Source: Pirellulaceae bacterium (GTDB lineage Bacteria; Planctomycetota; Planctomycetia; Pirellulales; Pirellulaceae). From it: a stretch of 5,089 nt of DNA. The translations under genes and the position numbers were made by a program. Shown piece by piece: positions 1-5,089 of the stretch. The notes beneath the pieces are model-generated. The model had not been told where the DNA came from. It ran no database searches and worked only from the letters and a program-made list of their open reading frames with translations. The stretch is taken from contig JADLDX010000925.1 in NCBI GenBank assembly GCA_020846515.1, positions 1-5,089 on the forward strand, in the 5' to 3' direction. Numbering within the stretch: the first letter of the stretch is position 1; each line of letters begins with the position of its first letter.

Positions 1-1
1 A

Positions 2-481
2 ACGATTCAAGCGGCCATTAGCGCGGCCGAAACCGGTCACGTGGTGTTCGGGACGCTGCACACCAACAGTGCGCAAGGTACGGTCAACCGCATCATCGAT
101 GCGTTCCCTGGAAACCTGCAAGACCAAATTCGAACCCAGTTGAGTACATCTCTGATCGGTGTGGTCGCTCAAACATTGTTGCCACGCATCGGCGGCGGTC
201 GTTGCGCGGCCTATGAAGTCTTGGTGGTCACACCCGGTATCGCCAACCTGATTCGCGAAAATAAGACGTTCCGTATTAACTCGGCTATTCAGACCGGGGC
301 CAAGTACGGCATGAATTTGATGGATGACGCGCTGTTTGGACTATGGCGCGATGGAAAAGTCACCGTGGAAGATGTGCTCAGCAAAGCCCATCGTCCGGAT
401 GACTTGGCCAAACGCATTGTGAATGTGCGGCGTGGTCTGGGCGATGATGCCGAACCAATCCCAGAGGATGAAGGACATTAA
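2..481 (+). CDS. pilT: PilT-type retraction ATPase, C-terminal 159 residues (5' end outside window)
   Basis: This is the C-terminal part of a hexameric type IV pilus retraction ATPase of the PilT/PilU branch of secretion ATPases, which acts in the cytoplasm at the base of the pilus and powers pilin removal. The frame is open from base 2, and the GTG at 41 is an internal codon, not a start. The visible fragment begins just after the expected Walker B region. It shows the His-box stretch GHVVFGTLHTNS (fragment residues 12-23) and continues with RIIDAFP, both typical of PilT. Bases 236-259 encode GIANLIRE, the counterpart of the C-terminal AIRNLIRE motif needed for retraction in characterised PilT proteins. 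INSAIQTGAKYGM follows, also PilT-like. The tail after that ends in an acidic stretch. PilB/GspE proteins lack the AIRNLIRE-type motif, and the tetracysteine motif of the downstream gene is absent here. The gene is separated from pilB by a 183-nt gap packed with repeats. PilU is the main alternative. Confidence 0.93.
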   Translation, partial: TIQAAISAAETGHVVFGTLHTNSAQGTVNRIIDAFPGNLQDQIRTQLSTSLIGVVAQTLLPRIGGGRCAAYEVLVVTPGIANLIRENKTFRINSAIQTGAKYGMNLMDDALFGLWRDGKVTVEDVLSKAHRPDDLAKRIVNVRRGLGDDAEPIPEDEGH

Positions 482-495
482 TTGGACAGCGCTAG

Positions 496-553
496 GTAGC
501 CACCGCTGCCAAGTGGTGGAAGCATTAAGTAGCCACCGCTGCCAAGCGGTGGA
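496..553 (+). repeat. Two direct copies of a 25-nt GTAG-led hairpin repeat (A1 496-520, A2 529-553)
   Basis: Each copy starts with GTAG, followed by a short palindrome and a final A. A2 has a perfect 8-bp stem, CCACCGCT with AGCGGTGG, around a GCCA loop. A1 is identical except for one base that turns a G-C pair into a G-T (G-U in RNA) pair. The copies lie 33 nt apart and A1 begins 15 nt after the pilT stop codon. They are near-inverted copies of the pair at 571-624. GTAG followed by a hairpin is the layout of REP sequences that are substrates of RAYT (Y1 transposase-like) proteins; assignment to that class is an inference. No T-run follows, so these are not classical terminators. Confidence 0.93.
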
Positions 554-570
554 TGGAGCCTCCAGAGGAG

Positions 571-624
571 TCCACCGTCTGGCGACGGTGGCTACTGAGT
601 CCACCGTCTGGCGACGGTGGCTAC
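571..624 (-). repeat. Two inverted, identical copies of the hairpin repeat (B1 571-595, B2 600-624)
   Basis: These two 25-nt copies are identical and lie 29 nt apart, and the identity extends to the flanking GAG and TGA. Read on the minus strand each starts with GTAG and forms an 8-bp stem, CCACCGTC with GACGGTGG, around a GCCA loop. This matches repeat A at 21 of 25 positions, and the four differences are two dinucleotide swaps that compensate for each other across the stem. Together with A1 and A2 they form a 129-bp inverted arrangement centred near 561. Transcripts could fold as four small hairpins or as longer A-with-B pairings. B2 ends 40 nt before the pilB start. Confidence 0.93.
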
Positions 625-664
625 TGAATTTGAAGTTTGAAAGAATGTAGCGGGAACATCCACC

Positions 665-2380
665 ATGGCAGTCAGAAGAATTGGTCAAGTCCTCGTCGAT
701 ATGGGCTTCATCACCGACGAGCAACTGGAGCATCTGCTGGAAGAGCAGCAGCAGCGCCCGGGTGCCCTGCTCGGCAAGATCGCCGAAGAGATGACCTTGA
801 TCTCGGATGAGCAGCTGGCTCAAGCGCTAGCCGAGCAGCAGAGCATGCAGGTTGTTAGCTTGGGTGAGCTCAAGTTGCCGCCGGATGTGATCAGCAAACT
901 GACCGAAGCCATGGCACAGATGTATCGCGTCGTGCCGGTGCATTTCGATGGTTCCACGCTGACCGTGGCCACCTGCGATCCGCAGAACCTGAACATCCAA
1001 GACGAACTACGAACCTTCCTCGGATACGATATTCGCATGGTAGTCGCCACCGAGCGCGACATTCAAGCGGCCGTGGACAAGTACTACTCATCCGAGTTGG
1101 ATACGTTGGAACGCGTCGTGGCCGACTTGGCCGGCGACCTGGAGTTGGAAGCCGCGGCCAAGGCGCTGGCCACCGAGGGTGCGTTCAACCTGACCGACGC
1201 GGAAGCCTTGGCCGACTCGGTGCCCGTGCGCAAGCTGCTCAACATGGTGTTGCTGCTGGCCATCAAGGACCATGCCTCGGACATTCACTTCGAACCGTTT
1301 GAAGACGAGTTCCGCATTCGTATCAAAGCCGAAGGCGTGCTGTACGAAATGGTGCCGCCGCCACGTCACTTGGCCTTCGCCATTACGACGCGCATCAAAG
1401 TGATGGCCAACTTGGATATTGCCGAACGACGACTGCCGCAGGACGGTCGAATTGAGTTGATGGTCGGTGGTCACCCGGTCGACTTGCGGGTCAGCGTATT
1501 GCCGACCATGTTTGGCGAAAGCGTGGTTATGCGGATCCTGGACCGCTCGGTCGTTTCGCTCAGCCTGAACAACGTGGGGATGAACGAAGAAACGCTTACT
1601 CACTTTCGCAAGATCATCGATCGTCCCAACGGCATTGTATTAGTCACAGGTCCCACGGGCTCTGGCAAAACGACTACGCTCTACTCAGCCCTGTCGGAGC
1701 TGAACGATATCGAAGACAAGTTGGTGACAACTGAGGATCCGGTTGAGTATGACATTGACGGCATTGTGCAGATTCCGATCGATCACGACATCGGCGTGAC
1801 GTTTGCGTCTTGCCTGCGCGCCATCTTGAGGCAGGATCCGGACACGATCCTGGTCGGTGAGATCCGCGATTTGGAAACGGCTGAGATCGCCATTCAAGCC
1901 TCGTTGACCGGTCACTTGGTCTTTAGCACGCTGCACACCAACGACGCGCCGAGCACGATCACGCGTTTGAAGGATATGGGCATTCAAGCCTTCTTGATCA
2001 CGGCCTGTCTGGAAGCCATTTTGGCTCAGCGATTGGTTCGCCGCATATGCACCAAGTGCCGGGAAGAGACCGAAGTAGCCCGCGAGTTGATCGTTGACTG
2101 TGGCATTAATCCCGATGACATCAAGGGTAAGAAGTTCTTCCGCGGCCGCGGCTGCGATAACTGTAACAACACCGGCTACAAAGGCCGTGTGGGTCTGTTC
2201 GAATTGATGGTGATGAACGACGACTTGCGAGACTGCATCATGCGCAATGTGACCACCGATGAACTGCGCGACAAAGCGGCCAGCTACGGAATGACGACCC
2301 TCCGAGCCTATGGCATCAAGTTCATCTTCGAGGGCATTACGACCATCGACGAAGTATTACGCGAAACAATGCAGGAGTAG
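665..2380 (+). CDS. pilB: PilB/GspE-family pilus assembly ATPase with N-terminal MshEN-like domain
   Basis: This 571-residue protein is a complete hexameric ATPase that drives pilin polymerisation at the inner membrane, of normal length for GspE/PilB. Residues 5-28 and 35-58 are two consecutive 24-residue MshEN-type motifs (RIG...Q and LLG...Q), part of the N-terminal domain to about 140 that binds cyclic-di-GMP in MshE-like proteins. The ATPase core carries SDIHFEP (205-211), RLPQDGR (256-262), Walker A GPTGSGKT (329-336, K335), the Asp box TTEDPVEY (355-362), Walker B ILVGEIRD (395-402, E399) and the His box GHLVFSTLHTND (416-427). Zinc-type cysteines are C462, C465, C497 and C500 (CxxC-x31-CxxC), the hallmark of assembly ATPases and absent from PilT. 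All catalytic motifs are intact. The ATG at 665 is chosen because the first MshEN motif starts five residues in; there is no good Shine-Dalgarno sequence before it. Co-location with pilT favours PilB over GspE, but sequence alone does not settle this. Confidence 0.96.
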   Translation: MAVRRIGQVLVDMGFITDEQLEHLLEEQQQRPGALLGKIAEEMTLISDEQLAQALAEQQSMQVVSLGELKLPPDVISKLTEAMAQMYRVVPVHFDGSTLTVATCDPQNLNIQDELRTFLGYDIRMVVATERDIQAAVDKYYSSELDTLERVVADLAGDLELEAAAKALATEGAFNLTDAEALADSVPVRKLLNMVLLLAIKDHASDIHFEPFEDEFRIRIKAEGVLYEMVPPPRHLAFAITTRIKVMANLDIAERRLPQDGRIELMVGGHPVDLRVSVLPTMFGESVVMRILDRSVVSLSLNNVGMNEETLTHFRKIIDRPNGIVLVTGPTGSGKTTTLYSALSELNDIEDKLVTTEDPVEYDIDGIVQIPIDHDIGVTFASCLRAILRQDPDTILVGEIRDLETAEIAIQASLTGHLVFSTLHTNDAPSTITRLKDMGIQAFLITACLEAILAQRLVRRICTKCREETEVARELIVDCGINPDDIKGKKFFRGRGCDNCNNTGYKGRVGLFELMVMNDDLRDCIMRNVTTDELRDKAASYGMTTLRAYGIKFIFEGITTIDEVLRETMQE

Positions 2381-2400
2381 GCTGAAGACTACCAGGCTCC

Positions 2401-2493
2401 AGGCTTGAAGGGCAATCACCTTTAGCCTCCGGCCTCGCGTCTCATGTCTGCCCACCCATTCACCTTAAGCATTTAGCCTTTATCCTTAAGCCT
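2401..2493 (+). other. Hairpin with two alternative 3' partners in the pilB-pilC gap
   Basis: The 5' arm AGGCTTGAAGG (2401-2411) can pair with CCTTTAGCCT (2419-2428) as 5 plus 4 bp with a small TG/T internal mismatch and a 7-nt loop. It can also pair with CCTTAAGCCT (2484-2493), leaving a single bulged G and ending 8 nt before the pilC ATG. The octamer CCTTAAGC occurs twice, 21 nt apart (2463-2470 and 2484-2491). No T-run follows either hairpin, so an intrinsic terminator is not supported. The 121-nt gap has no other feature I can name, and no Shine-Dalgarno sequence precedes 2502. This could be a regulatory leader, an mRNA processing or stability site, or a decayed member of a genome-wide intergenic repeat. 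Function is not shown. Confidence 0.45.
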
Positions 2494-2501
2494 AAAAAAT
2501 C

Positions 2502-3941
2502 ATGCCTACTTTTCAATTTGAGGCGATGGATGCAACCGGCCAAGAGATCAAGGATGTGATCGAGGCGGCAACCGAGGAAGAAGCCCAAACGACTATACGT
2601 CAGATGGGTTACTTCGTCACCAAGATCCATCTGAAGAAGGGCGCCAAGCAAGCTGTTGCCGCCGGTGGCAAGAAAAAGCGACCATTCGCTTTGGGCGGTG
2701 CCAAGACAAAGCACATCTGTACGTTCACGCGTCAGTTGTCGATTCTTCAAGACGCCGGTCTGCCAATTCTGCGCAGCCTCCGCATCTTGGAAAACAACAA
2801 CAAGCCCGGCAAGTTGAAGAACGCCCTGGGCGATACGTGTGACGAGATTGAGACCGGTTCGACGCTTTCGGAAGCGATGAGTAAGTCGCCCAAGGTGTTT
2901 AGCCGGTTGTACGTCAACATGATCAAGGCCGGTGAGGCGGGTGGAGCGCTAGAGACGATTCTCCAGCGTCTAGCGGACTTCTTGGAGAGCTCTGAGGCTC
3001 TCAAGCGTAAGGTGAAGGGTGCGTTGATCTATCCGATCGCCGTGGTGATCATTGCCAGCTTGATTCTGGTGTTGATCATGGCGGTGATCGTGCCGACGTT
3101 CAAGAAGATGTTTGATGAGTTCGGTTTGACGCTACCTCCGCCGACGCTGTTGTTGATCGCTATGAGCGATTACATCGTACGGTATTGGTTCTTGCTGCTG
3201 ATCATTCCGTTCTGTTTCTGGTTACTCACTAAGCTGGTGAGGAAGTTTAAACAGGGGCGGATGGGCTTTGACATGTTTATCCTGAAGCTGCCGGTGTTCG
3301 GGCGGTTGATGGAGCGGAATATCTTGGCCCGAACGACGCGGACGCTCGGTACGCTGGTCTCTAGCGGTGTGCCGATTTTGGAAGCGCTGAACATTACGCG
3401 TGAGACGGCTGGTAATGCCTTGTTTGAACGGATTTTTTCGAAGGTCACCGAAGCGATTCGCGAAGGTGAAGTGATCAGTAAGCCGATGCGTGATAACGCC
3501 GTGCCCGGTTTCCATCCAGTGTCCGCCTTTTTCTGGGCGCTGCTGGGCGTGTTCCCTGGGGTGATGATCCTGTCGGTCGCCTTGACGGCTGGTCGATCGG
3601 TCAAAGGTGCCAAGGGTTCGATGGAGACATTGTCGGCCGTGGGTGGTGGCGCCTGTGGCATCGGCGCAGTTGTTTGCGTGTTGTTCTACTTGGTCAAGAT
3701 GCGCGATCGCGTGATCGACGAGTTGGTCGTGAACATGGTGGACGTCGGTGAAGAGACAGGTGAACTGGACACGATGCTTTACAAAGTGGCGGACACGTAT
3801 GACGACGAAGTTCGCGTGATGACGGAAGGCTTGACCCGCCTGATTGAACCGTTGTTGATCGTGTTCTTAGGCGTGGCCGTAGGTTTCATCGTTATCAGCT
3901 TGTTCATGCCGCTGGTGCAGATGATCACCTCGCTAACCTAA
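2502..3941 (+). CDS. pilC: PilC/GspF-family inner-membrane platform protein with a ~70-residue membrane insertion
   Basis: This 479-residue protein is the integral membrane platform that couples the cytoplasmic ATPase to pilin assembly. Residues 1-45 form the usual N-terminal extension (FQFEAMDATGQEIKDVIEA). The first GspF domain spans about 70-195, with FTRQLSILQDAGLPIL (75-90) and KAGEAGGALE (142-151). Hydrophobic segments lie near 176-198 and 226-245. The second GspF domain starts near 275 (ARTTRTLGTLVSSGVPILEALN) and ends with a membrane segment at 447-472. The family is normally about 400-410 residues; the excess sits at about 336-405, between ISKPMRDNAV and DELVVNMVDVGEETGELD, which are normally nearly adjacent. 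The insert carries two hydrophobic stretches (341-361 and 381-398). The frame is continuous, so this is not a frameshift artefact. The ATG at 2502 lacks a Shine-Dalgarno sequence, but the family N-terminus begins immediately. Position after pilB matches the usual pilB-pilC order. Confidence 0.95.
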   Translation: MPTFQFEAMDATGQEIKDVIEAATEEEAQTTIRQMGYFVTKIHLKKGAKQAVAAGGKKKRPFALGGAKTKHICTFTRQLSILQDAGLPILRSLRILENNNKPGKLKNALGDTCDEIETGSTLSEAMSKSPKVFSRLYVNMIKAGEAGGALETILQRLADFLESSEALKRKVKGALIYPIAVVIIASLILVLIMAVIVPTFKKMFDEFGLTLPPPTLLLIAMSDYIVRYWFLLLIIPFCFWLLTKLVRKFKQGRMGFDMFILKLPVFGRLMERNILARTTRTLGTLVSSGVPILEALNITRETAGNALFERIFSKVTEAIREGEVISKPMRDNAVPGFHPVSAFFWALLGVFPGVMILSVALTAGRSVKGAKGSMETLSAVGGGACGIGAVVCVLFYLVKMRDRVIDELVVNMVDVGEETGELDTMLYKVADTYDDEVRVMTEGLTRLIEPLLIVFLGVAVGFIVISLFMPLVQMITSLT

Positions 3942-3967
3942 CCCGTGCCAGTGACTTGATGAACCGA

Positions 3968-4094
3968 CAAGCGTTAGGCCCATGCCGCCTACATGCTAGC
4001 TGCACGGCGCCAGCCGTCCGGTAATAAATGCTAGCGGCACGGCGCAAGCCGTCCGGTATTAAAAAATTAGATAGACATACAAGCCTTAGGCCCC
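3968..4094 (+). repeat. Imperfect 15-nt direct repeat flanking the palindromic repeats (3968-3982 and 4080-4094)
   Basis: CAAGCGTTAGGCCCA at 3968-3982 and CAAGCCTTAGGCCCC at 4080-4094 match at 13 of 15 positions. They lie 112 nt apart and bracket the tandem palindromic repeats at 3993-4058. This could be a trace of an insertion event, part of a larger repeat unit, or chance similarity in a repeat-rich gap. No known element ends are visible. Confidence 0.4.
3993..4058 (+). repeat. Two tandem copies of a 31-nt palindromic repeat (3993-4023 and 4028-4058)
   Basis: The two copies differ at 2 of 31 positions and have a 35-nt period. Each begins ATGCTAGC and ends CCGGTA. The second copy folds into CGG, a bulged C, then ACGGC, a GCAA loop (4044-4047), GCCGT and CCG, giving 8 bp with one bulge. 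The first copy keeps the inner 5-bp stem with a GCCA loop, but one of its two differences breaks an outer pair. The sequence is unlike the GTAG repeats in the pilT-pilB gap, so it is a second family. It starts 52 nt after the pilC stop and ends 62 nt before the pseudopilin start. An A-run, not a T-run, follows on the plus strand, so it is not a plus-strand intrinsic terminator. I recall similar repeats in planctomycete genomes but could not check. Confidence 0.88.
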
Positions 4095-4108
4095 AAACCA
4101 TCACCAAC

Positions 4109-4112
4109 GGAG
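4109..4112 (+). promoter_or_regulatory. Shine-Dalgarno GGAG for the pseudopilin gene
   Basis: GGAG sits 8 nt upstream of the ATG at 4121, which is good spacing. It fixes the start choice, together with the prepilin signal that begins at once. The pilB and pilC starts in this window show no comparable site. Confidence 0.7.
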
Positions 4113-4120
4113 TTTCGAAC

Positions 4121-5089
4121 ATGCGACGAATCCCAAGTCATCATCGACAAGCGTTCACCTTGGTCGAGTTGTTGATGGTGATCGCCATCATTGGCATTTT
4201 GGTGGGATTGGCGGTCCCGGCGGTGATGATGGCCGTCAGCGGCATCCGCAAGAAGGCCTTTGTCATGGAAGTCCAAACGCTGGCCAATGCGGTCGACCAG
4301 TACAAGAACAAGTACGGCGATTATCCGCCCGATGGCTCCGACAGCACGATCTTTGCCCGGCATTGCCGCAAGCTGTTTCCGAACATCGCGGCCACTGAAT
4401 TGACCATCGTTACCGCAGGTTGCAATTGCATTGCCAGACCCGCCCCTGCTGGCGTCATGGATGCTCCCGAGGCCTTGGTGTTTTTCTTGGGTGGCTTTAG
4501 CAAAGATCCGATCCATCCATTCACCGGGGCTGGTGGCCCGTTCTCAGCAACACCTTCAGGCTCGACGGCCCCTTACCAGTACAACACCGAACGCAACGAA
4601 CCCTTCTTTGAATTCCCAGAAGCGCAGTTGTCCATGCAAGTGTTTGTGGACAGCGGCAATCAAATCACGGTTTCCAACGACGAGTCAACATTTGGATTGG
4701 CCACGCCCACTGGTTTCCCTGGCGATGTGATGCCGGTGTACCATGCCAAGGGCAAGCTGGCACCATTTGTTTATTTTGACAGTCGCACTTACTCGCTGGC
4801 TGGAGCGTTTTTTAACTCCTATGCCTTAGGCGCTGGGTTCGGTGTGGCTCGACCTTACAAGGCCAGCAACGGTGACAATTTTGTCGTGAACACGAACGTC
4901 TCGCCTACCTTCCCAGCCAGTACCGCCCCGGCGTTGGCGATTGCCGATCGATACTACAAATACGCCAACGATAAAACGTATCAGATCATTTCGGCTGGCT
5001 TGGATGATAACTTCGGTGCCATACTCAGCCCGTCGACGTTTTTTGCTTATCCAAGTGGTCGTCCCGTGAACATCGGAGTCGCAGCCGGT
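4121..5089 (+). CDS. Prepilin-type pseudopilin, GspG-like, 3' end outside window
   Basis: The reading frame is open from ATG 4121 to the window edge (323 codons, no stop seen). Residues 1-11 are a short basic leader (MRRIPSHHRQA), followed by FTLVELLMVIAIIGILVGLAVPAV, the type III signal cut and N-methylated by a PilD-type prepilin peptidase. Cleavage is expected between A11 and F12, with the conserved Glu at mature position 5 (E16). Alanine replaces the usual glycine at -1. The stretch after the helix, QTLANAVDQYKNKYGDYPPDG (split at 52-61 and 62-72), resembles GspG-type major pseudopilins, and ISAGLDDNFG (290-299) resembles their C-terminal part. The protein is much larger than a typical GspG of about 140 residues; the middle (about 75-280) is not recognised. 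Cysteines are C82, C101 and C103. It lacks the QAAREAARR stretch of the abundant planctomycete DUF1559 pseudopilins. Likely exported and held in the inner membrane before fibre assembly by the upstream PilB/PilC. Whether it is a fibre subunit or a minor component is unknown. Confidence 0.9.
   Translation, partial: MRRIPSHHRQAFTLVELLMVIAIIGILVGLAVPAVMMAVSGIRKKAFVMEVQTLANAVDQYKNKYGDYPPDGSDSTIFARHCRKLFPNIAATELTIVTAGCNCIARPAPAGVMDAPEALVFFLGGFSKDPIHPFTGAGGPFSATPSGSTAPYQYNTERNEPFFEFPEAQLSMQVFVDSGNQITVSNDESTFGLATPTGFPGDVMPVYHAKGKLAPFVYFDSRTYSLAGAFFNSYALGAGFGVARPYKASNGDNFVVNTNVSPTFPASTAPALAIADRYYKYANDKTYQIISAGLDDNFGAILSPSTFFAYPSGRPVNIGVAAG

Noticed and set aside
496..624. CRISPR array
   Set aside because: The units are palindromic, come in both orientations, and are separated by only 4-17 nt, too short for spacers; no cas gene is present.
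423..650. Plus-strand open frame of 75 codons spanning the pilT end and the repeat cluster
   Set aside because: It overlaps the pilT coding end in another frame, and most of its sequence is translated hairpin repeat with no recognisable protein features.
341..823. Minus-strand open frame of 160 codons across the pilT-pilB gap
   Set aside because: It is antisense to two well-supported genes and its middle is the translated repeat (recurrent TTWQRWL-like words); no domain is visible.
1088..1603. Minus-strand open frame of 171 codons inside pilB
   Set aside because: It is a shadow of the pilB coding frame, His- and Gln-rich in the way typical of antisense frames, with no family resemblance.
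3510..3716. Frameshift or sequencing error as the cause of the pilC length excess
   Set aside because: The frame is continuous, conserved family motifs lie in frame on both sides, and the insert has coherent membrane-type composition.
4035..4070. Possible intrinsic terminator after pilC
   Set aside because: The hairpin is followed by an A-run on the plus strand, and the minus strand has no gene for it to terminate.
4059..4080. AT-rich stretch as a promoter for the pseudopilin gene
   Set aside because: It is A-rich, but I could not find a convincing paired -35/-10 set with proper spacing.
4067..4516. Minus-strand open frame of 149 codons opposite the pseudopilin start
   Set aside because: The opposing plus-strand frame has a canonical prepilin signal and a Shine-Dalgarno site; the antisense product is low-complexity and unlike any known family.
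4431..4730. Plus-strand open frame of 99 codons inside the pseudopilin gene
   Set aside because: It is out of frame with the pseudopilin, which stays open to the window edge; it is an alternative-frame shadow.

Overview
The window reads as one plus-strand block of type IV pilus / type II secretion genes. In order it holds the C-terminal end of a PilT-type retraction ATPase (2-481), a complete PilB/GspE-type assembly ATPase with an N-terminal MshEN-like domain (665-2380), a complete but unusually long PilC/GspF inner-membrane platform protein (2502-3941), and the first 323 codons of a prepilin-type (GspG-like) pseudopilin that runs off the right edge (4121-5089). No minus-strand gene, tRNA, rRNA, CRISPR array or transposase gene was found. 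The other open frames lie in the shadow of these four genes.

The organism is most likely a planctomycete, probably of the Pirellula/Rhodopirellula type. This is inferred from four things: the AFTLVELL prepilin signal, the roughly 70-residue membrane insertion in the GspF protein, the lack of Shine-Dalgarno sequences before two of the three visible starts, and short GC-rich palindromic repeats of a style I associate with that group. No database search was possible, so this is a judgement.

The three intergenic gaps (183, 121 and 179 nt) each carry a different kind of repeat or inverted structure. The pilT-pilB gap holds four copies of a 25-nt GTAG-led hairpin, arranged as two direct and two inverted copies. 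Two versions of this hairpin differ by paired, stem-preserving changes, and the layout resembles REP/BIME elements. The pilB-pilC gap holds a hairpin whose 5' arm can also pair with sequence just before the pilC start codon. The pilC-pilin gap holds two tandem copies of a second palindromic repeat with GCCA or GCAA loops.

The expected shared machine works as follows. PilB hydrolyses ATP on the cytoplasmic face of the PilC platform to push pilin subunits into a fibre, possibly under cyclic-di-GMP control through the MshEN-like domain. PilT drives disassembly. The pseudopilin, once processed by a prepilin peptidase encoded elsewhere, is a candidate fibre subunit. The most distinctive points are the structured repeats between the genes and the inserted membrane segment in the platform protein.
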